Positions 45,026-57,374 of a stretch of DNA of 64,000 nucleotides are shown here, one piece after another (the stretch's first letter is position 1; the number at the start of each line of letters is the position of its first letter). The position numbers were made by a program, and so were the translations under genes. This stretch comes from Corticium candelabrum (lineage: Eukaryota; Porifera; Homoscleromorpha; Homosclerophorida; Plakinidae). The stretch is taken from assembly GCF_963422355.1 (NCBI RefSeq), contig NC_085089.1, forward strand, positions 6,932,052 to 6,996,051. The letters are read 5' to 3'. The notes beneath the pieces are model-generated. The model was not told the origin of the DNA. It did no database searches and saw only the letters and a program-made list of their open reading frames with translations.

Positions 45026-47953
45026 GTTTTGGCACACAATTGCTTCCTGCTACTACAGAATAAGAATACAGCCACAGTTACCGATCAACAAATTCCTGTC
45101 TGATGATGTCTGCCATGTGATCTCTTTCATTGGTCAAACGGCTGGACACCTGTGTGTAGATCGATGTATCAGCTACCAACAACAACAAATTCCTTGCTTG
45201 TCTCACTTCCTGGCAATCCTCCAATTCTCTCTCCTTTCTTTTCAATTGCAATTCTAACTGTGAAACTGAACTCTGAGACTCTAGCACTTGGTCCTGTAGA
45301 TTTTATAATATTAGAAACCAAAATGTTGCCTTTATGGAAAGTGGAGTAGTGCAAACGGTTGACCTTCATCTTAGAGAACTTCTGTCTTGTGCTCTTTTCT
45401 GACTGCTCTAGCTCCTTCAACTCACTTTCATATTTCTCTCTTACTCTCCTGCATAAAGCCATCATGGCAAGTCAATAAGACAGACAGTGACATGAAAAAC
45501 AGAGAAACAACGGACATGCACACAGTCATATATTTGGACGTGCTAATGTAGAGTAGACTCTCTTTAGTAAAAAGACATAAAGAGACATACTATAATACCC
45601 ACCTAATTCTTGTCTCTGTAGTTTTCTCCATGTCCTCCTGGTTGTGACGAGTTTCAGCTTCCAGATGTTGAATAACCATCTCTATTTCCTACCAACACCA
45701 AATAAACAAAATCGTGAATCCTAAACAACAATCAGGCAACACCAACTTATGAGCAAGCAACCCACAAAAATAAATTAATCAACAAAGCCACAAGTCACAG
45801 TAAAGTAAAACAAGATCAGACACAAAATCAATCAGCCTGCCATCAAGTACACAAGCCAGTCCGGTAATAATAAAGTAGGTATTACACCTAAACAAATACC
45901 AAATTTGATTTAACACTGAAGCTACCCACAGAAAGACCCACACCAGCAAGAAAATTAGGAATCTACATCTTACCTTATCTCTTTCTTTCCGCATACTCTC
46001 CCTCAGCTCTCTTTCTCTAGTAGCAAATATGTCATCCTGCCAAAACCAAAATAAGCATACATCGAGATCACATACATATACCAAATACTTGTTTCTTGAT
46101 CATGTTTTCTTGCCAAGCAGTTTTCTCTATTGTTAAACGCTCATTCAGTTCTCTAAGCTCAGACTGCCATCATGAAGATAAAAAAGCAATGTGATGCATG
46201 GACATCACACTAACTAGATAATGACTGACTTTGTGTCTTCTTTCAAGCTCTTCTAAAGCTCTTTGTTTGTCTTCATCTATTGCACTAAACTTTTCCTCAT
46301 ATTGTGTCTGTAATTTCGATTTCAATCCATCTATTTCTTGTTTTTGTTGTCGTACCATATCGGCAAGCCTCTGCTTCTCGTGCTCCACTTCATCGTGTAA
46401 CCGTCGTCGCTCTTTCTGTAGTGCCATTTCATCTTGCTCTGCTTGCTTCTCATATCGTTGTCTCGCTAGTTCTCTCTCCCGTTGACACGCAGCCTCCTTC
46501 TCTCTGGCAAGCTGCTCTCGCAAGTCTTCAGTCTGTTGAACAAAGCGACTACTAGCACGTTCATCTGCTCTTGCCAACTCGTCTTGATGGATGACAGACA
46601 CTCGTTTCATCTCCGTTTTGTGTTTGGATATGAGACGTTGAATCTCCGGTTCCAGTCCTTGGACTGTCATATCCTTTGTTAACAATGAATAACAACTTTT
46701 GCAAATGAAAATTGTAAGTCAAAAGAGATTATAAAAAGTAAGCGCTCAATCTAATGTTGCTTGTGTTTCCTCCAACTGACATGCAAGCAAGACACACCTT
46801 AATCTGTTTAGTTTTCTCATCAATCCATTTTTCTCTTCTCAGTTTTTCTGCAGCAGCATCAATATCTTTCTGCCGCTTTAATTCGCGAGCATGGCTGCAG
46901 AAGAAGACCAAATTAAGCGACAAGTAATGATGCCAAACCAACAGCTACCACAATCAATAACAACTAAAGTTACTCGTATGAATACAGAAACAGAAAAATC
47001 ATAAAAAATCACTATCCATACAAAGCAAATATAACTCAAACTATTCCCAGTAGATAAACTCAATTACCAGTGCCTGTAGACAAAATACAAAATTGACAAA
47101 CACTGCATGAAATATTCTCTTGTCAGCAAACAAGTTCACTGGATGACTACAATGGGTATTAAAGAGTCTCAAAGTCTGACTAAGTGTTGTTTATTATCAT
47201 CAGTTTTTTGTTCTTTTAACTGGCTCTTTGCACATGTGCTCCTGTCTGAGACATAAAGATGAATAATCCAATAAGATAATAATAAGACAGCAAATCTGAG
47301 TTATAGACATGAATAAATCTACAAATGTCTCAGCTGTAACAGAAGCTTTAACACCCTGTTATGATTCAAGTGCATATCAAGCATCACAATGCATGCAACC
47401 AAACATCACGTGACCACAAACCTTTCTTCCATCTCGTGGATCTTACGAGTGTATTTCTGGTCGGTCGACTTCATAGCTTGCAGTAGAGACTCACACTGAG
47501 CAGATAACTTTTCGTTCTGATCAACAAGCTAAACAATTCAGACAGAATGTATGAATCGCAGCTTTCCTGAACAAGACACTGATCCCTTACTTGATCGATG
47601 ACCTTTTGCAATCCTTCGAGACGCTGCTCGTATTCCTGTTTCTGTAGTGTGAGCTTGTGCTTATGTTCTCTCTGCTGTTGCTGCATCTGATACATGTTCA
47701 GTTGCCGCTGCTCATCCTGTAAATCACAGTCACTACATCACAAAAACCGATTAAGTAATATTCAATCCCCTATTGCCTCACTTGACCATTTAATTTACTC
47801 ACTCATTGCACTGTTTTATCAACATGCTAGACCATTAACTTGCACGATATTCAACATATTAAATATCCATATGTCTAATGACCTCCTACCTTTTCCAATG
47901 CCCAAGTAACATAACTGTCAAACTGACAATGAAACTAAATCACACACACACGT

Positions 47954-48001
<48 letters not shown>

Positions 48002-50504
48002 GGAACCTGGAATTCCGCCATACCCACTATGGGCTTCAGCATTGCAGAAGTTTTCGCCAAGAAGAACGCGCTCTATTCTGCAAGTAGTAGCAAATACACA
48101 GTCAGATGACTAGCTTGCTGGGATAGCGCATCCTAGCCTCACACCATCCTCAGCTTGCCAAAGCTGAAGTTAGCATGCATTTCCTCCCCCTGGCCAGAGA
48201 ACTACCAGAAATACAAGGTCCCGTGGGGTACCCTCTTGGAGGGTTCAGTGAGAGGACTTTCGCCCCCCCCCCCCCCACACACACACACACACGTGCGCGC
48301 ACACTTCGTAACAACACTAAATGTGCTTAGCACATTCAACAAACGTTGACATAACACTATTCTAGTTCTCCAACTGTTTGAAGTACTAATAATACCTCAC
48401 ATCACATAAACTTACTGCTTAATTAGTTGACAGTCAGCAATCAATTTGAACCACCATAGCAAGTGCCCATAGCTATGCAAAACTATCTAGCACAAAAAAC
48501 TAAATGCCATCACTACAAGAGCTTCGATAATTGTCTCTATTCAGTGTAGTGTCAATACTGTGCAGTTTGTGCTTGTAAATTAATAATAAAGAAAGTAAGC
48601 ATTGAGTGTTCAAATTACAGAAAACACATCAACAGTGCAACAAACTCTCTAACCCTCCCTTGCAACGTATTGACTAAACACGCAAAACTTACGATTTCTC
48701 TCTCTACGGCTCCCAGCCGTTTCCTCGTCACATCCAGAGCTTCCTTCTGACTGCACATTGTTGAAGCTATGTCAGCTGTCACAGCAGATACTGCATCCAG
48801 TCTAATGACATCACAGAAACATTGACTGCCAGCACAACCAGCAAATGTGACACACGTCCTCACTCTTTCTGAGTATCCTCCTCAACCACCATAGACCTTC
48901 GACTCAACTAAATAATGCACCAAACAATATACACACAAGTCACACAAGAAGCAAAGTTTGTTGATATACATCTGAAGGTATAGGAGAAGGATTCTCTCGT
49001 TCCACCTCTGCCAAAAAGTCTAATATACTCCTAAAATGACATGAAACACATCAACAAGAACACAGCATCTAAGTCTGCATACTTAGTGCATAGTCCAACT
49101 CTCTTAGAATCATTGACAAAATTGTTGATGTTTAATAGCGTAAAGATGTATAACAGGTTGTCCCCAGCATACAAAAGGACCGGCACTCCCCCATGCCTTG
49201 GCTTCCACTTGGTACAGGCCCGTCATGCTTTGCTGTATGAGTAGGCAGTGATTAGCTATGAAGACAATGGACTTGTATTTGTATTTTGAAAAGTGGGAAG
49301 TTGTTTCAGGCTAACAAGTAGTTCCTGGGATGCTTGGTTTGAAGATAAGACCAATTAGGACAAAGGCTGCCATATGGTATGAACTTAATTGTAATACAAG
49401 CACTCAGAGCTCAACAGTGATTGTCTTGCACTCTGCCCACTATTTAGGTCAGTATCTGATGGTAACAAATGAAGTCTGTAGATATCTGGCCTTCCTATCC
49501 TATATAAAGGGAGGTTCTCAACTTCTTGAGGTCTGGAAATTTTCTCACTCGCATTAATATAGCTATCATGTGGTCAAGCACAGTGAACTGAGACAGAGAG
49601 AAACTTTTTTAAAAAGATAAACCACTTCGTTCCTTTTGTGCCTGAGCATTCTGTGACAACAGTTAGTGGCATGTCAGCATAAGCAAACCTGCATCAAAGC
49701 TTTTGTGGGTTGATCATAAAAATCGGAATGGGCGGGGCCAAAATTTAAGGTGGGCGTGGTTATTTCCGCCGTGCCTTACAGAAATCCTGGGAACACCCCT
49801 GTATAACAATGACACTTCTGATATCTAGTTTATTAGAAACAAAGAACACACACATGTACACACAGACTTGTGCACGTACGCATGCACACACATGCACGCG
49901 AGCACACACTTCTTTTTCGCTACTCAACAATGAGTCCACGACTTCCATTCAGCAGTTGTTTAAAATTTGTCTTTGATGAGCACGTTCATGTGCAAAGAGT
50001 CCAATTCTAGAACGACATACTCAATGACAGATACTTCAAACGTTCTTTGTACCAGTAGTCACGTTTTGTGGTGTATACTTGTGTCGCATTAGTCTCTTTT
50101 CTTCAATTTTATCAATTCTACCTTCCTCGTAACGATCTAAACCTAATATTAAATTTTTCTTCCACATTGAACGGTCACATGCTATCATTTCTCATTTTTG
50201 TTATCAATATCGACATTCTGTAAATTGTGTCTTAGAATGTCTCTAAACCTCAACTTCTGACCACCAGATTTTCTCGGTGCATCTAACAACTGACCGTATA
50301 GCACTTGTTTTGGTAAACGTCTCTCATCTTCTTGCAACATGACCTACCAATTTTAGTTGCTGTCGAGTCAAAATGTATTCAATTCCTGTTAGTTCAGCTC
50401 TGCAAAACTTCTATGCTTGTCACTCTTTCCAACCAATGAATTTTCATTATTCGACACATGCATGCACGCACACATGCACACACATGCACGCACACATGCA
50501 CGCA

Positions 50505-50581
<77 letters not shown>

Positions 50582-50935
50582 ACCCAAGCTTTCCACTTGA
50601 CAGTCCTCCCTTGTTGTCCATCCACTGCGACAGCTCACTTGTCTGATGATTGGTTGCATTGGGATATTCTAAAGGCTCAGGCTCAGCTTCCAACAATTTT
50701 AGAGCTTCATGAAGGGTAGAGTGGCTAGAAGTTTGAGACTTCATGTCTGAATAAACACTAGTAATGCTGTGTGCATCACTCTGACTCTCTCCATCAAGCG
50801 CCGCTGTCTCTTCCAGTGCAGTTTCTGTTGGCTCAGATTCCTCATCTGTATGTTCAAACGTATACCCAGTAAGACGCAATGGCACGTGATGCTCATACAC
50901 ACGCACGCGCGCACACACACACACACGCGTGCACG

Positions 50936-50997
<62 letters not shown>

Positions 50998-51557
50998 ATA
51001 AAACAGAAAGATAAGAGAGAACAAGCATACATAAAATACCACTAAAACAAATAGAATGAAAGCAACAAAATGATACTGAACAGTCTACTTACTGGTTGTC
51101 TTCAACATGACCTCAGTCACTTTATCAACAGTCGGTTGAATTTGTTTCTTGTTTTGTTGTAATCTTGACCTTGAATTAGCATAAACTTGTTTCCCTGTAG
51201 CTTTACCTGTTCTCCATTTCACAGGCTGTTTCCTTACTTTACCACTTGCTTCAAGATAAACCTGAGAAATTAATACAAAAATGTTGTTTTCTGTGCTGAT
51301 CAGTTATTCTACGAATTTCACCATTTCCTGTTCAGCCTTCTTTCTTTGTTCTATCTGTTTCTCTTCTCGTTTTCGTTTTAGCTCCTCAATGGCAGCAAGA
51401 CGAGCCATTCGCTCCTTTTCACTTCGACTGGTTTCCTTTGCCTTCCTCTAAAACAATAAATAAATAAAATCCCTACTACTACAGCAGCCATATGAGTAAA
51501 CAGAGTAGGCAACACAAATGGATGCATGCACACACCTGCAAATGCACTCTTGTGCAT

Positions 51558-51622
<65 letters not shown>

Positions 51623-51630
51623 GCACGCAT

Positions 51631-51675
<45 letters not shown>

Positions 51676-53832
51676 TCAACAAGAAGAGTAAAAGCAACGT
51701 AGAAAAAGAAGTATCATTTAGCTGCAACAGCTTCATATGTCTGTAAAGTTGTACAGCCTCATTGTTGTGATATAAATGACGCATACACACAGCAGACAAA
51801 AGCAATTTAAAAGTGGAGAGGCCTAACATACATTAAAAGGACATAATTTAATGCATGCTACAAGCAGCTGCTTAAATTAATTAACAGGACTTACTACTAC
51901 AAAGTAGCAGTCATTCAGGTAAATGGAGGACATTTTTACATAACTTCAAAACAAAACACCATTAGGTAAATCTCTAAATATATTATTCTATTTAATCAGT
52001 TATTTCCAAGACTAAAATATCAGACAATAGATAACTGGCTAAGGTCAAAATTTCAAAGTGGGGTGCCTATGGTTGCTGCAGTGGCTCTGTTGACCCTGAT
52101 ACAAGATGTACCCTTGATAGAAGTAACTTTCCCGTATATAAAGCTACGAGTAAACAGGACATCATACCAACTTCAGAATATCCTGGACACTTGTGATCCA
52201 CTTGTAGATTCTTATACAGGACAATGTACTTCTATCCGGGTTACTTGTTGCATACTGTACAAGTCACCTTTTGTATTCACTGACAAAGGTCCACAAACAA
52301 AAAGGTTTTGAGATGATTTCTGTTTATACTGTATAAAAGCCCAAAATCGCCTTGACTGACTTTCATGTGCTTCAACTAGCACTACATAGTTTAGCCATTC
52401 AACCAATACAACAAAGTAAAAATACAGAGCACAAAAAAAAGCCTCTAAACAAGATTTGTAAAATGAGCTAATAAACTTCGAATGTATTGTAATTTGTAGA
52501 CCCAATTCCATGTGTCAACTATAAAGTAGGCAATTCAACAACTTAATCAACTTTAGAAGGACTGACTAAATGAGCATTAATTTTCAATGTAAACTCAAAC
52601 AACATTGCCACGACAAATCCTTCTCCACTAACAACATGCGACCAGTAAACACTGAAAAGGCAATAGACATGCAGCCAGATAACATTTATATGATGATCGG
52701 ACATTCAAATGACGCTGATTACTTACTTGCTGATTTGCGATGCTTCTTGATAATCTCATATCAGATGCCCTTTGAAATTGCTTTTTCTTCAGCATGTCCT
52801 TTATCTGTTGATTGGCTTCACTTCTCTTTGCAATCACTCTCCGGTACCATTGCTGAATTGTTTTCGCCGCTGGCTCAAAACGAGCAACATCAAGTACAGC
52901 TAAACATCATAGATGTCACTTACAGACAATTAAGTATGTATAGAAAGGAAAAAGATTAGTACAAAGGTTTTGTGTAATGCAATCAAGCATGAAAACAGCA
53001 AGTAAACTGACACAGAAATCAACAAACAGGTATAGCAGTAAACGAAAGGACAGACAGACTAACAGACAGACAGAAAACTCAGTGAACTCTCTGGTCTTGG
53101 ACATGTAGAGTTTGACTCGTATTCTGAGCAGTTGTTAGCTAGATAGCTGTGTTTTGTTTGTGGACTTGGTAGTTGCTGGACATTTAGTTCATGATATGTG
53201 GATGTTTTGGTGTCGATTTATGAAAATATACTACCATTGACAGAAAGACAAGAAGGCAGAGAGACAGACAGACAGACAGACAGATAATTTATTCTCATAC
53301 AGATTCTACTTGTACATATGCTAGGATTCTTAAATACAAATCAGTCGTTGCAAACAACAAAGTTATTAACTAATGGACTTGACTTTGAATGTCAAAATCA
53401 AATAATCTATCTAAATCACCATGATTAGGTGACAGTTTTGAAAGTTTTCTAACGATAACTTTGGCATTGCATCTTTGCAGAATTGTAGAAAATCTTTTTC
53501 TCCAATACAACATGAACATGGAAGCATAAACGGACAGACCACACCAGACAGGCAGGCAGACATACAGACAGACAGACAGGCAGACAGGCTAGACAAGACA
53601 GACAGACAGGGAGACAGACGGGCGGGCAGGCAGGCAGGCAGGCAGGAAGGCAGGCCAGCAGGAGTACTCGACAAGCAGACAGACAGACAGCATAACAGAA
53701 TTCTTTACTACAACTCAAACTTTAAAGTACAGTATCACACATTTAAAACTATTAATTAAACAAGACTAATCGGTTAATTAATGAATGTGGTGATAGACAC
53801 TGTCACAGACAAACCGTGAAACGGACAGACAA

Positions 53833-53863
<31 letters not shown>

Positions 53864-54154
53864 AGCCATTTTCTAGCCAACAATGTAGTTTGGCTAACAA
53901 ACAGTAACAATACCGGTCACTGGCTCTTGAGTAGAAGGCGACACAAAGTTAACTCCGCCCCCGTATCGCTGACAGCCAAACTACCAACAACAAATGAGGC
54001 AATCGATCAAATCTTCGTTACAACCGTAAATTCCTCATGGCTCCGACAGCACGTGCCCCACCTTTTCTGAGGACGCAGTTGCTCGCTTCGACGTTCTAGA
54101 GTAGACGCGCTGACTTGTGCCACTTATTCGACCGAAGTTATCGAGAGACGACAT
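43849..54154 (-). CDS. CEP131: CEP131/AZI1, centriolar-satellite and ciliogenesis protein
   Basis: Twenty-two exons, 2,610 nt, 869 aa: 54154-54062, 53980-53914, 52899-52727, 51447-51322, 51261-51093, 50845-50584, 49030-48970, 48907-48864, 48801-48693, 47716-47591, 47528-47422, 46894-46798, 46673-46230, 46163-46089, 46036-45974, 45688-45603, 45448-45364, 45293-45207, 45149-45082, 44331-44203, 44142-44082, 43926-43849. Exon 3 carries an IQ motif ([16 protein letters not shown]). From about residue 330 to the end the protein is coiled coil. Diagnostic matches to animal CEP131 are [52 protein letters not shown] and the C-terminal [16 protein letters not shown]131 sits on centriolar satellites and is needed for cilium assembly. 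The human protein (about 1,080 aa) is longer in its low-complexity N-terminus. The first two exons are the least certain: they rest on phase, signals and position opposite the BUB1-like promoter. Confidence 0.9.
44969..45023. repeat. (AC)n microsatellite in a CEP131 intron
   Basis: About 50 bp of AC repeats preceded by GCGCGC and two CATGTGTGCAAGCAT-like direct repeats (44930-44962). Confidence 0.95.
47943..48000. repeat. (AC)n microsatellite in a CEP131 intron
   Basis: About 55 bp of AC dinucleotides with one GTGC interruption. Confidence 0.95.
48263..48292. repeat. (C)n plus (AC)n tract
   Basis: A run of about 14 C directly followed by (AC)n in a CEP131 intron. The preceding 150 bp is unusually GC-rich for this window, with words such as CCCGTGGGGTACCCTCTTGG. 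It could be the end of an unrecognised repeat. Confidence 0.85.
49700..49793 (-). mobile_element. hAT-like terminus
   Basis: On the minus strand, from 49793 the sequence reads CAGGGGTGTTCCCAGGATTT. It continues to GGCGGAAATAACCACGCCCA, a layout typical of hAT short-element ends. No second terminus was paired. Confidence 0.4.
49955..50400 (-). mobile_element. LINE (reverse transcriptase) 3' fragment, decayed
   Basis: Read on the minus strand through several frame changes, the region gives the recognisable C-terminal end of animal LINE reverse transcriptases: a block like [11 protein letters not shown], then [40 protein letters not shown], a CDRSMWK segment and finally [15 protein letters not shown]. 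Stops and frameshifts break it, so it is inactive. It lies in the CEP131 intron between exons 6 and 7. Confidence 0.7.
50459..50580. repeat. CA-rich array: (GCACACAT)n then (AC)n
   Basis: Starts with irregular ATGCACGCACAC units, then about 70 bp of pure AC. It ends three bases before the donor of CEP131 exon 6, which is at 50583. Confidence 0.95.
50899..50997. repeat. (AC)n microsatellite, CEP131 intron 5
   Basis: Compound ACGC/AC tract of about 100 bp, non-coding. Confidence 0.95.
51559..51672. repeat. (AC)n microsatellite, CEP131 intron 3
   Basis: Two AC blocks separated by ACGCACGCATGC; about 114 bp in all. Confidence 0.95.
53256..53284. repeat. (ACAG)n tetranucleotide tract
   Basis: Repeats of GACA in the CEP131 intron between exons 2 and 3. 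It is the first of three similar blocks in this intron (also 53549-53690 and 53820-53870). Confidence 0.9.
53405..53545 (-). other. Short open frame next to (CTGT)n repeats, possible retroelement tail
   Basis: A minus-strand frame gives a basic peptide with [18 protein letters not shown] and ends [11 protein letters not shown] before TAG, following directly on the CTGT-rich repeat. It is not part of CEP131: phase and family alignment exclude it. It could be the end of a retroelement or chance. Confidence 0.2.
53549..53690. repeat. Degenerate (ACAG)n / (GGCA)n array
   Basis: About 140 bp of CAGACAGACAGG-type units drifting into GGCAGGCAGGCAGG. On the minus strand it encodes only Leu-Ser-Ala-Cys strings. 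Confidence 0.9.
53820..53870. repeat. (ACAG)n tract
   Basis: GACAAACAGACAGACA units close to the donor side of CEP131 exon 2. Confidence 0.9.
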
Positions 54155-54416
54155 CGGGTTTGCACGTCCCGCTGTGCGCCTGCGCGTCGCTGTGGTAATC
54201 GTGGCCTCGGAGTATCTTCGTCATATTCAAGAGATCTACAGTGCACTTAGAAACGGTTTTACTCGGATGCTACATAAAAAAGACAATTGCAAAAACTTGA
54301 TAAGTTTAATCGTACTAAAGTTTAAACGCGTTGTATAAAGATTTAGGTTGTTTGATTATGCGCATGCGTCAAAATCAAGCGCGGAATAGGTTTGAAATCG
54401 GGCTTCACAAAAGGAA
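54155..54416. promoter_or_regulatory. Divergent promoter region, CEP131 / BUB1-like
   Basis: Only 262 bp separate the CEP131 ATG (54154, minus) from the BUB1-like ATG (54417, plus). Visible words are an NRF1-like palindrome TGCGCATGCGT (54359-54369), GCGCGGAA (54379-54386, an E2F-type site on the opposite strand) and TTTGAA (54391-54396, the CHR element found in many mitotic gene promoters). TTTAAACGCG and a TATAAAG word occur further left. Co-regulation with the cell cycle is an inference from these words and from the gene pair. Confidence 0.55.
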
Positions 54417-54704
54417 ATGAACGGCGATTGGGAGAAGGTGAAGGAAAACATCAGACCTCTCAAACAAGGTCGGAAAATGGCCCTCCTGTCAGCAGGCTTG
54501 TCTAGCAATCAAGAAGTCGATGATAAGATTGAAGTAACGAAGAAGTAGGTCGCCGCAAGTGTTCTGCTGAACGTCGAGATCAAAATCAACTTGTCTTTTA
54601 GACAGTTTGAAGACGCCCTTGCTAATGATTTCAGACAAGGTTCCACAGATGTCCATGCTTTGCCAACTTGGGAGAGGTTCGCTATTCAGGAGCTAAATTA
54701 TGTT

Positions 54705-54789
<85 letters not shown>

Positions 54790-54791
54790 CA

Positions 54792-54826
<35 letters not shown>

Positions 54827-55014
54827 AATCACATTTATTTAAGTCTATCTATGCTGTCCAACTATCAGTGTCCGGAAGTACAAGTAAACTAAACTCAAAG
54901 CAAAACTTAAAGAAACTAAAATAACTCTATGTGTCTGTCTGTCTCACTCTCTGCATGTCTGTTTGTGTGCATGTCACTGTGTGAATGTGTTGTATGCATC
55001 CATGTTATTGTCAT

Positions 55015-55080
<66 letters not shown>

Positions 55081-56410
55081 GGTATGATTGAGTGACACCT
55101 ACCTTACATTGTCAATCGAAAGTAATGGAACTGCACCTGAGGGTGTGCTATAAACATGACTATATATAGCTTGTGCAACATTTCTTTACATTTCTATGAT
55201 TTCTTTATTTGACATGGCTAGACGAGCTTGCACTGAGTAGGAACTCTAAAACATAGGGTTGTCACACTTGAATGTAACTTTATTTGTCACAAGTGTTCAT
55301 TTAAAGGGGCAACATAGTGTTTATCCCTAGATATCTCTCTTGGATAGAGCAAGCATATCCAAATGGTGGACGACAACAACTGGAAACAGCGACTATTCGG
55401 TGTCTCAAAGGGTACATGCGATTGGAACCAGCACCAGAAAAACTCAAGAATTCTCATACATTTCTCAACATCTGTTTGAAATTTGTAAGACTCAAAGCTA
55501 TGCACTCTTTTCCTGTGTCTAAGACATTGGTGCGTGTTCGTAGATTCACCTGAAACAAAATCCCTTACAAATATTTGACTATCTTGAGTCTAATGGATAT
55601 TTTCAGGAATTAGCTTTGTTTTATGAGTCGTGGGCTGCTGTGCTGGAACTCAAGCATAACTGGACGCGGGCCAAAGAAATTTATTGTCTAGGCATTCACA
55701 GAAATGCGGAACCAACCAGAAGACTTCAGCGCCATTACTAGTAAGTTGTGTAGGCATAGCAGAGTGAACTCAAATGCCATCACACCAGGTACACTGTACT
55801 GGTGCAGTTCACATCTTGGGGCAAACACACGTATTTGATGTTTATGCTATTTATATATAATTAGTGCATTACTACTGTTGCTTTGAGTATCAAATAGTAA
55901 TGAATTAGTCATTTTGTTCTGAAAAAATTGGTTTTTGTATTCTTGACATTGTCTTGCCTTAGAGAATATTTCCTTGTTACTCTGACATCAGTAGGTCTTC
56001 CTGTACAATTTAACCTCCATTTGTGACCATCTGAATACATTTACACAACAGATTGCTCTGTTTCCAAAACATAAGGCCAATGCACAGTGATCTGGAAATT
56101 ATTTGCAGTATTGAAGTTGTGCATTAGTTGTTGTCTCACAACAAACACAAGAAGAAAACGATAACTTAGGAAAGGAGGGTACATACTATAAGTTATGCAA
56201 GGTGAAGTGTGTTGTGTATTTAGTGAATTTATGGCGAGGGAAAGTCAAAGGATGGAAGAAAAGCAAGCAAAACCTGTCGTCTCTGATGGAAGAGATGAGA
56301 GATCTACATTGGTAGACCTTCGAATGTCCAAAAGAGGTTATGTGGGAACGATAAGAACTGGAGTGGCAGTTAGTGGTAAGACACTCGATGAAACTTTAGG
56401 TACACATTCA

Positions 56411-56483
<73 letters not shown>

Positions 56484-57217
56484 GCCAACAGTTTGGTATT
56501 ATATGTATACAACTGCCTGATTATTTAGTGACTAGAAAATTAAATGTAGATATTGTGTCCTTAGCTGGACAAGGTGGCATTCGATCAACTGCCCAACAGC
56601 AACTACCTACTGCTGCTTCAAAGCAGAAGTCTCACAATCTACACGTTTATCAAGATGAAAACATGAAGACACAGCCACAACAGCTGCCTCGACTGCCTAT
56701 GAGGCATTTTCCTGACAGTAGTCACACGAAAGAGAACACTCAGAAGCCCAGCAAATGGCCAAAGGCTAAAGTATTAATGTCAACATCATCACAATGAGCA
56801 ATAGACACTGTGCTCTTTTCTAGATTGGGAGAGCCAATCAACAACCTGTGAAACAACCATCTATTTCAACGGGATTTCAGGCTTACAAAGATCCGGAAGA
56901 GAACGATGGCAAGTGAGGAAACAAATGCGTCTAATATGATTTGTATGAACTGTGGTCAGTGTAAACATTTCTTTCTTCACAGAGCAGCTGTAGGGACAAA
57001 ACTGCATTCTCAATGTAAAGCGCTCAAGTAAGAGTCTAATTTACACACTTTGGGCTGCCACACTAGTAAGACAATTACAGCTGATGATTTTGGAGTACAC
57101 TATGTGTGGGCTTCCCCACGAAAAGAAAGTTATAGTATAGATCAACTGATGGATGGATCGATGTAGTGGATGAATATCACAGATGGTTCACAATACTCAT
57201 GCGTGCACGTGTCTGTC

Positions 57218-57293
<76 letters not shown>

Positions 57294-57335
57294 CACGTGT
57301 GTGTGTGTGTGTGTGTGTGCGTGTGTGTGTGTGCA

Positions 57336-57374
<39 letters not shown>

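Noticed and set aside
52063..52311. 82-codon plus-strand frame in a CEP131 intron
   Set aside because: No recognisable domain, no splice context, and it lies antisense within an intron.
52916..53104. Minus-strand frame starting [10 protein letters not shown] as a CEP131 N-terminus
   Set aside because: It does not join exon 3 in phase and runs into a Cys-Leu-rich simple repeat. Exons 54154-54062 and 53980-53914 join in phase and give a sensible start opposite the BUB1-like promoter.
56376..56564. Read-through frame from BUB1-like exon 5 to exon 6 across the (AC)n tract
   Set aside because: Although open, it would insert a long His-Thr run. Good GTAAGA donor and CCTTAG acceptor signals remove it and keep phase.
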